Below are positions 1-10,519 of a stretch of 64,000 bases of DNA, piece after piece. A model generated the notes under the pieces. It was not told where the DNA came from and ran no database searches. It saw only the letters and a list, made by a program, of their open reading frames with translations. Each line of letters starts with the position of its first letter. Positions within the stretch are counted from its first letter, which is position 1. The stretch comes from Capronia americana. Taxonomy: Eukaryota; Ascomycota; Eurotiomycetes; Chaetothyriales; Herpotrichiellaceae. Both the position numbers and the translations under genes were made by a program. The stretch lies in NCBI GenBank assembly GCA_016110215.1, contig JADWQD010000007.1, positions 1,488,001 to 1,552,000 of the forward strand, read 5' to 3'.

Positions 1-1746
1 CGCACCAGAGTGCCGGGATTGGAAAAAAGGAATAATACTCCTAGGCCACTTGAGGAAAAGGCTGAACGTGCAGTGACTCCTGAGCTTTGCAGGTTCCGGC
101 CGCATGTCGTGTCAAGGCTATCTGTACTCTGTGCTCATTGCAGGTCTCCTGGACCCTGGCGATAGATATGCTAGTCCCACTATGGTTGGGTATAAGGCTA
201 TGCAGTTCAGCAGGTGTGGCGCGACCCTTGGCGATCTGACAGAAATCCGCTTCGCCCACGATATGTTTGCCAGCCCGTTCGGATGTCTGCACTGCTGTTC
301 ATGGTTCCAGTCTCCAACTTCAGCCTCTCCCCAGCGACCAGACTAAAGTGTGAAGCGAAAGCTGCGGAGTCGATGAAGGTGTAGCCCCCATGGAGTTGTG
401 GCTGTCTATCGCGGGTCCGCTCGGAGATCTTTCCTCTACTCGCCTGCTGAACTCTTGGTCTGGTGGAGTTTCAGCCGAAGTCTGGAGGTATCGTGCAGCA
501 TTAACAAATCTAAGGATGGGAAACCCAAGACTTAGAAACACAAGATTGGAAAACACAAGATTGGAAAACACAAGATTGGAAAACACAAGATTGGAAAACA
601 CAAGATTCAAAAACACAGGATTAGAAACTACAAGATTAGAAAATATAAGGTAAGACAAGATGAGAAATAGAAGGTTTGAAAACACAAGATTTGAAAACAC
701 AAGATTCGAAAACACAAGATTCGAAAACACAAGATCCGAAAAGTCAAGATTCGAAAAGTCAAGATTTGAAAAGTCAAGATTCGAAAACGCAAGGGACCGA
801 CAACGATAGGAGAGAACAACGGAGACCGGGATCGATTCGTATTGAGTCAGGGATATTCAGGCAATCAGGTTTTACTAGTAACGCCACATTCACTGCGTGG
901 CTGATTGCTCGACTCGTAATCGACAGGGGGAAGGAAGTTTCTATTTCCGCTGCGGCTTTTGGACCGTCTGAGTCCTGCAATATCAGCTATAGGGAGAGGT
1001 GTAAGGCTTCGCGGATCCGCGTCAAGGTGATCATTCATCCAATGGTCAAGACGTGACTAGGCCAGAACAGGAAGCTCCCCGAGCGCTCCAGTATGGGAAG
1101 CTCTTAAGAGCGGTGCCCGATTGAGGAGTCGACAGCCTACTCAAGAGACGCTGGGCAGTCTGGAGGGCTGCCCGGGGTGCGGAATGCCCAGGTAAGGTAC
1201 ATTGCACCTAACGCAGGCGTCCGTTTTTCGTTAGCCGCCTCTCATGGTACTCGCTATTACAGTCTCAACAGCCCACGACTATGCTCAAGCCCATCCCCAT
1301 GGCCATGCACAAGCAGTTGACACGAGATCAGCCATCAGACCTGCGTCACCCGCTCATCGGTAGCCATACAGGACCAAGCAGGAACTAGGGGGTTTTTCAT
1401 ATCCCGCTCCTCATACCCCTGGTGGTGATGCCGTCCCGAGAGCACTCGACTCATCGAGGTGCATGCTCTCGTACCTACCCCCTCGCAGAATGCTCAGACT
1501 GGCCACTGGTGTGCAGCATGTAGTGCGTGACGGGGATTGCAATACGTCCCGGGCGTTACCTCTCGCCTTGCTTGTAGGGTAGCTGCTGGCTCAGTTTACC
1601 AGATATAAGACAGGTGCAATCCCAGTTTCTCTGCGGTCAGTGCTTCTTCTCTCTTCATCTGGCCGTGCCAATTATCCTGCTCGTGGAATCACCGTCTCAC
1701 CATCTCATAGCTCTTTACCCTCCTCCGGTATCCATCCACCTTACTT
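1..1746. other. intergenic region with minisatellite
   Basis: No convincing gene is seen. The stretch holds the 15-base minisatellite listed separately. Apparent reading frames through it exist only because the period is a multiple of three. A TATA-like ATATAAG lies near 1602, which could serve the small ORF starting at 1747. Confidence 0.5.
531..794. repeat. 15-bp minisatellite (AAAACACAAGATTGG-type)
   Basis: About seventeen tandem units of 15 bases follow the pattern AAAACACAAGATTSG. The first block (about 535-605) is nearly perfect. The middle (about 605-665) is degenerate. The second block (about 675-794) has variants with TTCG and with AAGTC replacing ACAC. As 15 is five codons, all frames stay open and give pentapeptide strings such as KTQDS, ENTRL or, on the minus strand, SNLVF. 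I regard these as by-products of the repeat and not as coding sequence. Confidence 0.9.
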
Positions 1747-2076
1747 ATGGCCTCAAACACAAACAAAAGGGCGGGCGACGATAGCAGCAGCCACAACAGC
1801 ATGGTCGTCTCGTCTACAGGCCTTGATGATCGTAACCCTGTCGTCGCGGATGTAGCAGGTAAGGTTGACCCAGCTGCTAAACCCCTCACCTCCCGTGAAG
1901 CTGATCCAAATCCAGCCGCGCCTGCACCATCTGTCACCCTCCAGCGGTACGCCAACTCAGCTTCTGAGAGCGAGGCGTGGCATCCTCATCGAGCCGCTCG
2001 AAAGCACTTTACTCATCTCATCGCTGAAGTCGACACCCTTTTGTCGGCCATCGAGGGTACGCAGGTTGCCCGTTGA
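1747..2076 (+). CDS. small hypothetical protein (doubtful, in-frame extension past TGA)
   Basis: The ATG at 1747 opens 109 codons with balanced, gene-like composition and ends at TGA 2074-2076. I recognise no domain. The N-terminal half is rich in Ser, Asp, Ala and Pro, and a short amphipathic stretch (HFTHLIAEVDTLLSAIEG) lies near the C-terminus. After the TGA the same frame runs open for 73 further codons to TGA 2296-2298, with a gene-like sequence (for example GRWFAPHLQQIRTGDW). An in-frame intron could remove the stop: GT at 2068 (after CAG) to AG at 2139 gives 72 bases, though the donor GTTGCC is weak. Otherwise it is a nonsense-mutated gene or chance. Whether this is a real gene is uncertain. 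Confidence 0.35.
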   Translation: MASNTNKRAGDDSSSHNSMVVSSTGLDDRNPVVADVAGKVDPAAKPLTSREADPNPAAPAPSVTLQRYANSASESEAWHPHRAARKHFTHLIAEVDTLLSAIEGTQVAR

Positions 2077-2298
2077 CTTTGGCCACTCGGTGAGGCGGTC
2101 CAGCATCACGGACGGTGGTTTGCACCACATCTGCAGCAGATTCGCACGGGAGACTGGGAAGCACCGGGAAAGAGTTGGGATGCTGGCATTCCGCGAAAAT
2201 CTGAGGTTGCAGGATTGTTACCCCGCATGGGAACAGATGATGCCCCTCTTCCCTCGTCTTTCTCTTACCTCGCCATAAATCATGGTGTTGATGGCTGA

Positions 2299-2933
2299 AG
2301 CTGTCGAGTTCCACCGTTCAGCCGGACGGGGATGCAGCATGGTTGCTGATGAATTTCTATCCAGTCTTGATGACCGTAATGAGAGAAAATAATATATGAG
2401 TAGTACGACGTTCCTGTGGTTGTTATTTTGCAATCTGATGGTGTCTTGATGTTGTTGTTGAAATGTGTTGTGATGATCGAGTAAGCTGTGGTTGTTCGGA
2501 TGCGGATGATGGATGTGGAGTTCGAAAATGTGGCTCAACGAAGTTCACGAGGCAAAAGGCAACCACGGATCTTCTTCGTGTATGGACGCCCAACGTGCGA
2601 CCTTATTGGTTCATCTACTTCTTTACCACCTTCCACACAGATAATTACCAATGACAACTGCAATTGACACTGTTAGTTCAACACAAACACCCGAGGTCTA
2701 ACCGGCGGCAGTCCTTATTCCCTGAGCCGTTTCCTTTCTGCTCTTGACGCCTTTAGAGCCAGAACCCAAAAAGCCTGGCAAATTTATGGACGACAAATCT
2801 GTAATTCATCGCATTTGATCTCTACTGTACGACCTTGCTAGTATTATGCCAAATTTCCCGCTGGAAAATTTAACCCGATGAGTGCAGTGACGAGGGCGAC
2901 GCGCATCCTTCCACTTCTCAATGTGAGGTCTAC
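2299..2933. other. intergenic, nothing recognised
   Basis: This is the 3' flank of the oxidoreductase gene on the minus strand. Only short overlapping frames without family resemblance are present. Confidence 0.5.
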
Positions 2934-4149
2934 TCAAAGCGTAACAACCACCTTCGACCCCGACACGCCAGCCCTCAACTTGTCGACCGCCGCTTGGATA
3001 CTCTCGACGCCATGGCCCACGACGTCGGCCCGTGGCGCTGGCTTGATCCTCCCATCCTTGAGCGCTGCTGGCAAGAAATCGCCGTATATCGCCCTGCCGA
3101 GCGCCTTGTCTTGGTTCAAGATGAACGCCGCGAAGACTAGCAGACACGGGACTGTTAGCATGCTGCGCGGCAACGTGTTCATGCTCATGCTCATATGCTC
3201 CTGGTGAGTAGGTAGATGATCAGGTAGGTAGGAGCTGTATTGCAAGGGACTCACCCATGCTCGCATCCACCGTGGCCGGAATTTCCGGCGTTGCAGGCAA
3301 CGAGAGCGCCATCTTCCCACCCCCAAGCTGCGCCAACACCTGCGCAACATTAAGCTGTGTATCTCTTGTGGAAATCGCTGTGCGATCGTCCACAAGTCAG
3401 CGGTCTGCCGCCACGTCCAACTTTACGGACTCGGACTCACCATCAAAAGCCCCCGCAACTTTGTATTGCTGTAGCGCCCGCGTCAAATCCCCAACTATAC
3501 TCAAGCTCGCGTGGTCAAGAACCTCGGTCGCGCCCAGACTCTTACAAAGCGGGTGGTTTCGTGGCGAACTCGTCGTAATAACCGTGTACCCCGCCGCCAC
3601 GGCCAGTTGGATCGCTGCACTGCCGACGCTCGAACTGCCTCCCCAGACTAATACAGCGTCGGCATTTCCTTTCAGTGGTTCTTTCTGCTCCGCGGACGGG
3701 AGCCGCAGCCCAAGGTGCTCCTGGTGAAACAAAGCCAACGCAGCAGTGGAGATGGCGAGCGGCAGGACGCACGCGTCCTCATATTTCATGTCCTCGGGAA
3801 TTGCGGCGCACCCCACCGTCGGCACGACGGTATACTCTTGGAAACCACCGTGTTTGGCCTCGCCGGTGGTCAGGGCCGTGCAGTGCGCCAGGACGCGGTC
3901 ACCTTTGCGAAATCGAGTGACATTTTCGCCGACTTCGATGATCTCGCCGGCGATGTCGTTGCCCAAGATTCGCGGGAGTGGCCCACCCGGGTAGCCGGTC
4001 GATTGCTGTAGGTGGTCGACGGGGTTTATGGCGATGGCGTGGTTCCGGACGAGCACTTCGTCCTTGCCTGGCTTGCCGATTTCGGAAGGGCCGATTGTGA
4101 AAGGTTGCCCAACTTCGTTGAGCCAGGCTGCTTGGTTGGTCGGAGCCAT
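2934..4149 (-). CDS. zinc-type alcohol dehydrogenase-like / quinone oxidoreductase (MDR family)
   Basis: Three exons fit: 4149-3441, 3377-3255 and 3136-2934, giving 344 residues. All introns are GT-AG and the joined frame stays open. The start is MAPTNQAAWLN, followed by the GroES-like fold (VLVRNHAIAINPVDHLQQ, then ILGNDIAGEIIEVG with a KGDRVL turn). The Rossmann part carries VLVWGGSSSVGSAAIQLA, the NAD(P)-binding glycine motif. The last exon ends in GDFLPAALKDGRIKPAP...VVVTL, as in fungal enoyl-reductase-like members of this family. The catalytic-zinc ligands of classical ADH are not evident, so it is probably a zinc-independent NADPH-dependent reductase. The substrate is unknown. It stands alone, with no biosynthetic neighbours. 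Confidence 0.9.
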
Positions 4150-4181
4150 GATGTGTGATGTTTTGGTATGGTGGTGTATGC

Positions 4182-4189
4182 TATATATA
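4182..4189 (-). promoter_or_regulatory. TATA box of the oxidoreductase gene
   Basis: TATATATA lies about 33 bases upstream of the start codon at 4149, read on the minus strand. Such closeness would imply a very short 5' leader or a second start site further upstream, so the assignment is tentative. Confidence 0.4.
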
Positions 4190-6442
4190 AGAGTACGTAC
4201 CTAGGCAGCCACTGTCCTGCTGCGGGGTTAAGATGCTCCGTCCGATGCGTCCGGACCAGCCAAGTCCAGTATATGGGCGTGTAGAAATACAGTAAAGCAC
4301 GAGGCGCGAATAGGGAGTTCAAAGCAAAGACATATGCACAACATATGCCATGCAATTACATATTGCGGCGACGCTTGTAATGTCAGAAAAGTTGATGCCT
4401 AATGAGACCCGCAACGATGGTGGCCTGACATCATGATGCACGAAACTTGACGGAGATAAACCAAAGGGCAAGTCACCGATAGGGACATAGATGAGATGCC
4501 GCGGGTTCCTACGAGTACACCAGGGGACCATGCGGGGGTCGCTGGTAGTAGTCGCATGTTAGGTAAACTGCGTGGCACACAGATTTACAAGCCGATGGTT
4601 CGCTGTAGACCTCAGGTGCGGATCATTCCCTGGAGCATTTCAATCAGAAACCGCGAATAACACAACAATGTTTGACAATGCCTCACTGACAACAAACTGT
4701 TCATCAGTCTGGGATTCAGGTCCTCTGCAGAGCGTCTTCGACTGGTGCAGGGGTCGCCCTATGCACATGGGTTTGAAAGCTCATAACTTCAAGCCTCACC
4801 GACTGTGTTCAACGTCTGATCCGGTCGGGAAAAAGATGGTCGACTGCGCCGATGACTCTTGTTCGTCAACTGGGGGGACTAGGGAACCAACACATCCAAT
4901 GCGGGTAGCTCGTGTCTCTAAGACGCCGCGAATGCCTGGAAGTGGTGTTCTTGAGAAGGGAAATTGGCTTCTACCTTGCCTCACTCACCTAGTCTTGGTA
5001 GAAGCGAATTCAAGGGCAGACATCCAACAACTTGAGACTTCAATGCTGATAACTGTCACGGGCATGATTCCGAAAGCCTTGTTGCTTCTTTGGCCGTGAA
5101 GATGTCAAGTCGCATCGCCACAATTGGGACAGTTGTACCGCTACGGTGGTCTGGCCGCGCTGTGAGGAATGATGGTATGCATAGAGTGTGGCGGGATGGA
5201 ATATATATCCTTGAGCGATTCGTCCGTGGCATTGGCGTGGCAGCTCTCAAGATCAGCTCAGCCAGAGTTGGATGTCATTGAGACATGATGGCTTCGAAGA
5301 ATAAAGTACAAGTAGGTGAGTCCTGGTGAGTATACCCGTACCTAGGTATATTGCAGTCATGAGAAGAGAGTTTGGTGGATCAAAATCGCAGAGCGCTTAA
5401 CTGGAAGCCACCATCCCTTTTGCAGAAGAGTCTTCCTATAAGGTTAACTGGAATGTTGTTCAATTATCGAAGATTTGTTCATCGTTTTTACTGCTTCCAG
5501 AACGACGTTGCTGTGCAAGGCTTTGACAATTAGTACTCTGAACTCCGTATGTCACTCGGAAATCCGTGCGTCAGACTCAGTATCTTGGATGATGATGCAT
5601 TTTCCACTCGACATGCTGGATGGGGGTTCACCTACACAGCCACATTGGTGACATCGAGTTTTAATGGTGATAGTAGGCGAGGACTAGTAGTGGCTGGTAA
5701 ATTGCTCCTTGTCGATCTGTTCACCTGGTATGCGGATCTGGCTCTCACCAACCGCAAGCAAGTGTGCTAACCTGTACAGAGTACAAGTAAGAGGCCAGTA
5801 GGTTCTGCTCAACCCGCCGTGAATGGGAAGGCTGGCTCTCTAATAAGATTTTACAAGTTCGTAGACGTCAATGTCATGAAGCTGCAGAAGCTGACCAGAA
5901 GGCCATTTTGGCTTGAACGGCAACAGCGGAATGGGCAGAAATGGGCAAGAACGGTTGGACCAGGGCAAAGGCAGGCGCAGCCGACGTTGTACTCGATGAT
6001 TGGCCAATTCTAGGCTTGGCGGTGCCCCTTTTCGAAATCAGACACCGATTTGGCCGACGACGCGTTTCATGGTCCACGCCAATCACCCCTTCTCGATAGC
6101 TCTCAAACAGCTTGCTGAGATACTCATGAAGCATCTCGCGTCCTGTCCTTGACCTCCTCGAGGAGCACACCGTTGTGTCGCCCGTAGCCGCTCTTTCTGC
6201 ATCACTGTCTCTCATTTCAACTGCTTGTCGCGCTGTGCTGCGACGCAATCCACGCTCATTCTCTATTGTCATTAGCAAAACAATTGCAAAGCGTCCAAGC
6301 GCCACCACATTCACTGCAACGCACGGCCATTATTGCAAGGACCTGGAGTCACCTGCATCCGTAGCGAGAAGCAAAACTCGTCTCTCATTTGACTTACATC
6401 TGACCATCGAGTGCATCGGCGGACATAGAGTCTCCCACAATC
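4190..6442. other. intergenic, nothing recognised
   Basis: About 2.2 kb lies between the divergent oxidoreductase and Crh-like genes. Short frames occur on both strands, mostly starting at GTG or TTG. None shows a motif, signal peptide or splice pattern I can support. The last few hundred bases, pyrimidine-rich with CAATC before the ATG, are probably the promoter and leader of the Crh gene. Confidence 0.5.
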
Positions 6443-7746
6443 ATGTATTCCTTCAAGGCGACTTCAGTCGCCCTGCTGTCCCTACTCTCCACCGCCTATG
6501 GCCAAACCTTCACCTCATGCAATCCCCTGGAGAGGACCGATTGCCCGCCAAACACTGCGCTCGGCGTCGCGAATTACACGATCGATTTCACCCAGAACAC
6601 CATGTCCGATAAAGTCTGGAACGTCACTGCGAGGCCGATCAACTACGGTGACGACGGCGCAGAATTCACAATCGCTCAGCAAGGCCAGTCACCCACCGTC
6701 CAGAGCAACTTCTTCCTGTTCTTTGGACAAGTTGAGATCATCATGAAGCCTGCATCAGGGCAGGGTATTGTCAGCTCGATGGTTTTGCAGTCACAGGATC
6801 TAGACGAGGTGGACTGGGAATTCATCGGAGGAAACAATTCATACGTCGAGACCAACTTCTTCAGCAAGGGCAATCAGACAGATTACGGCAACGCCATCTG
6901 GTATCCTATCGAGGACCCTCAAAATACATGGCACAATTACACGTTAGATTGGTCGCCCGAAAAGCTGGACTGGATTATTGACGGGAACATCATCCGCACC
7001 TTGAAATACGAGGACGCGAACAATGGTCTGAAATTCCCCCAGACTCCCTGCGACGTTCGACTCGGTATCTGGGCCGGTGGCGATCCGAAACAGCCACAAG
7101 GCACGATCGATTGGGCTGGTGGTAAGACAGACTATGATGATGTTCCATTTACTATGGCTGTCAAGTCCGTTCGGGTCTCAGACGCCAGTCGTGGAACTCA
7201 ATACGTCTACGGCGACACCTCGGGCAGTTGGCAGAGCATTAAGGTCCTCAAGTAAGCGCTTCCTTCCACTCTCCTTTTACATACTCTAACGTTGCTCCCT
7301 GCAGTGAAACCAAACCCATCTCCCTGGACGGCAATAACTCCGCCTCATCCTCCCAGACCGTCTCCCAGAAATGGAATGGCCTCCCCCAAACTACAAAATA
7401 CATCATCATCGGCGTCGTCTGTGGCGTCCTCCTTCTCGCTATCTTGGTCTTCGCATTCTGCTGCATCCGTCAACGCCGTGCAGGCAAACACGAGAGGCTC
7501 ATTGAAGATGCCAAGTATGAAAAGATGCAGGGTGAGGTGATGGCCTACAGAGCGGACATGAATCGAATGAGGAGCGAGCAGAAAATGATGGCTTCAAGTG
7601 TCGAGCATTTCAGCCCGGTGAGTCCGATGATGGGGAATGTAGGTGCCAGTTTTCCGGGGCAGGGGAGTCCCATGATGGGAGGAGGGAGGAGTCCGAACCC
7701 CATGGGCTATGGGTATCCTGGTGGAAGAGGGTATCAGAAGTATTGA
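6443..7746 (+). CDS. Crh-like GH16 cell-wall transglycosylase with transmembrane tail
   Basis: Two exons (6443-7251 and 7305-7746) joined by a GT-AG intron give 416 residues. A signal peptide (1-20, ending AYGQ) is followed by the GH16 domain. The catalytic signature DEVDWEF is at 121-127, with E122 as nucleophile and E126 as acid/base by family precedent. Crh enzymes link chitin to beta-1,6/1,3-glucan in the cell wall. After the domain comes a Ser/Thr-rich linker, then a strong membrane segment at about 302-323 (IIIGVVCGVLLLAILVF) followed by Arg/Lys and a 90-residue cytosolic tail. The tail has a charged helix and a Gly/Met/Pro-rich end. Classical Crh1/Utr2 proteins are GPI-anchored; the transmembrane anchor resembles a subset of filamentous-fungal Crh proteins. 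Confidence 0.93.
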
Positions 7747-8051
7747 GTGCGGTGGGTACGTCGTTAGGTGCGGCGAAGGGCAAGTTGCTCCTTCCAAGGC
7801 ATAATGAGCACGTCGATGGGCGTGAGGATGTCGTCGTCATCATTGTAAGATAATCGATCCCGTTGAGCAGGTCGTTTCGGAAACACTGGAGCTGAAGTCA
7901 TGTCAACAGAATAGAGGGTGCTTGTTTGAATGTGTGATTGTCATTTTGAGCCTGCGGCTCGCGCTCTTTCCCACGCGCTGTGCTGTGTATTACGACGTCG
8001 ACGACGCCGGCCGGGGTATCAACACCACCGACAAAGACAACCACCACACCT
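7747..8051. other. convergent 3' flank
   Basis: Just over 300 bases lie between the stop codons of the convergent Crh-like and F-box-like genes. They presumably hold both 3' UTRs. Nothing else is seen. Confidence 0.5.
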
Positions 8052-9523
8052 CTACTCCTTGGTGGCCTTCTTGCCCACCCCCAGCATCTGGCTGACCTTT
8101 GACTTCAGGCCCTTGCCGCCACCGCCAACACCACCGCCAACACCGGCCTCAGGATCTGGGAGGTGGTTCTTCCCATCCCAGTCCTCCCGCTTCACCACCT
8201 TCCCCTTGCTCAAGGTCACCACCTTGAGCTCACCGGGCTTGATAACCCTGGCGACCACCGGCTTGGGCTTTTGAGGCCCGCTGACCACCACCACGCGCCG
8301 CATCTCGTTGGGCAGGTAGAAACCTGCGTCCCAACAGGTGCCCTTGAAGATCACCTCCTTGAGGCGCTCTGGGTCGAACCAGCGGAACTGCGGAGACAAA
8401 GTTAGTCCGAAGCCGAAGTGAGGTGAGGGTGAGAGTGAGGGTGGATGTGAGCACTTACGAAAGGACCGGCGTCGACGGCGAAGTTGCTCAGAGTCAGAGT
8501 CTGGACGGGCAGATGGCGCTTGTTCACGAGCGGAAGTTCCTCCTTCACGGCGGCTTGTGCTTGTTTCATGGCGGTGCGGTCGAGATACTCGCCGCAGCCG
8601 AATTCTGGGTGCAGTTCGCCCGAGCCTTCAGAGCCCAGGTACTCGGTTGGTTCGGTGTAGCAGGGTTTTGAGCCGTCAAAGGCCCAGTTGCTGTCGATCT
8701 TCTTGTACTGCGCCTTGAAGTCTGTGGCCGGGAGGGAAAACATTTGTTAGTTTGACCGAAAAAAAACTCTGAAAGAGTGGAAGAGGGACAAGGGGGGTTT
8801 ACCGTCGCTGATCTCTGGTTCTAGTGCCATTTCAAGTGTGAGTTTGGTGAGGTTCGGATTGACAAAGCAGGCTTCCCAGATGATCGGTTGGTAGGATCTC
8901 ATCATGCCAGCGAGGTGGAGGACGTGGAGGTTGCGAAATGAGACGAGAGGCTTGAGTTCTTTGAAGGGGAAGTTGCCTTTCTGGTCGCCATCGCTGTTCT
9001 GTTCTTCGGCATTCGCCATGTCTTCAGCTTTGATCGGCCAGAAGAGGTCCAGGTTGAGGATTGGTCGATTTCTGTCCAGGACAGGCCAGAGTTCGGGGCG
9101 GAATTCCATGATGGGCTTGTCCATGGCGCCGATGTCGTTGCTGGAAGTCTGTGAGTCCATGGCTGAAAGAATTGAAGATGAAGACGAGTTTGGTGGGTTA
9201 CCGTAAACGAGCCAGAGATCTTTGAGGTTCAAGTTCTGGTTCAGGTCCAGATTTTTCACCTCTGGAAAGTGCACGGAGCTGCTTCACTTTGTTCAGAGGG
9301 AAGAAGGCGGTGTCACTAGCGGCTTTTGATGCCGCTGAAGGTGAAGTCTCTGATTCATTTTTGTTTTCTGGTGACAAAAATGTGAGCTTGTGGTTTCTTG
9401 TTTGCCAAACACACATTTACTTTGTGAGGTGTGCATCTCCTTGGGCACTGGCTCTGGGGGAGTCTCTCTGGGGAGTCCCAGAGGACGAGAGAAGTTCGGG
9501 GTTTTGGGTGTGGTAGGTGCCAT
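8052..9523 (-). CDS. fungal F-box/LRR-like protein, 5' exon uncertain
   Basis: The best model has four exons: 9523-9421, 9261-8803, 8721-8459 and 8387-8052, giving 386 residues in an open frame. The last three exons are secure. They carry leucine-rich-repeat-like strings (LKPLVSFRNLHVLHLAGMM, PNLTKLTLEMALEPEI) and the conserved block GPF-FRWFDPERLKEVIFKG, then DAGFYL. This block is typical of a large family of fungal F-box-like proteins of unknown function. The tail is Gly-rich and basic. The first exon (MAPTTPKTPNFSRP...) and its 159-base intron are inferred. An alternative frame across 9270-9400 also reads sensibly (FFPLNKVKQLRAL), so the true 5' structure may differ or contain a frameshift. 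An F-box is not clearly visible. If it is one, the protein would act as an SCF substrate receptor. Confidence 0.7.
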
Positions 9524-10519
9524 GTTGAGAGGAGTTGAGGAGGGCGGGATTGCTCACGAACACGATGGACGACGAGATGGAAACCGACTGAGATGGAAGA
9601 CGACAATATGAAGTTGTGGACATCGGGGAGGATCGTTGACCATCGCAGTGCAAGTTCATCGCTGGCGAGCGTATCGACATCGAACGGCGATTACCTGATG
9701 CTAACCGTCTGTATGCAGCATGGCAACGCGACTTGTTTCGACCCAGCACCGGAGGGTTAGCTTTCATCGCTTGCTCTACCTTCCATTCCAACAAACCCCC
9801 CTTAGGCGATGCGATGAGAACGACGGCGGCGGAGTCGCATTCTACAAGAACGATCAACAAGGTGGTGATAGGGTGTTGAGCGGGCGGACGTCACGCTTTC
9901 TTACTGCGATTGATGCTGGCGGGGCCAGAGTATATTCAACCCTGATCCCGCTTCTCAACGGCATGCTATCGGGCTATTGAAGGCGGGACGAGTATCTCAG
10001 GAGTCCTGTGTCACAAACAGCAAGCGATGAGACCCGGCTGTTGCACCCATTGATGCAGCTGATGAAGCTGGCGCCGGCGGCCCAGCCTAACATCTCTGCC
10101 TGTCAATTCGCCTTCCTCCGGCATGTCAGCAATGCCTCTTCCAGAGAAATACCTCAGGAGTCCTCCACTACAAACTAAACGAGGTTCAAGTCTGTATGTT
10201 GAACAGGGGGTTGGTTCTGTTGAGCCTCCAGCTTGAATAGTTGGCGGTCTGACTGGAGTGGGATGGAACTGCTCTTTTACCGACTTGCGCAGGTATAGAT
10301 TCAAGCTGTTTCCCCCACACATCACGATTTGATCGAGACTACCAGCTTCTTGGATGGCGGCGTGGATTGCTGAACGCATCACTTCAATAGTACGAAGGGA
10401 AGTCAGCATTTGACTTATCTAATCTCTTGGCGTAAATGACGTGTGGTAGGTGACGCGCTTTGCGATCTCGCCGCGCCAATATCTTCAACCCCGACAGTTC
10501 GACCCATTGAACTTTGGGG
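9524..10519. other. intergenic with possible Hsp70-like remnant
   Basis: The stretch separates the F-box-like gene from the truncated conserved gene. The only notable content is a minus-strand frame at 10011-10409, described separately. Confidence 0.4.
10011..10409 (-). pseudogene. possible relic of an Hsp70-like ATPase
   Basis: The first 45 residues of this minus-strand frame (AIHAAIQEAGSLDQIVMCGG, then NSLNLYLRKSVKEQF) follow the pattern of the Hsp70 nucleotide-binding domain around its second phosphate motif: helix, DQIVxxGGxS, then a helix ending in EQF. The rest of the frame does not look like Hsp70, and no start, N-terminal half or substrate domain is nearby. I infer a decayed fragment. 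The likeness is short and could be chance. Confidence 0.2.

Noticed and set aside
320..730. Long minus-strand frame with repeated SNLVF units
   Set aside because: It is the translation of the 15-base minisatellite; every frame through it is open because the period is a multiple of three.
4572..5099. 175-codon plus-strand frame
   Set aside because: It starts at GTG, shows no motif or splice context, and its composition looks random.
5874..6314. 146-codon minus-strand frame before the Crh-like gene
   Set aside because: It lies in the likely promoter and leader of the Crh gene and has no recognisable feature.
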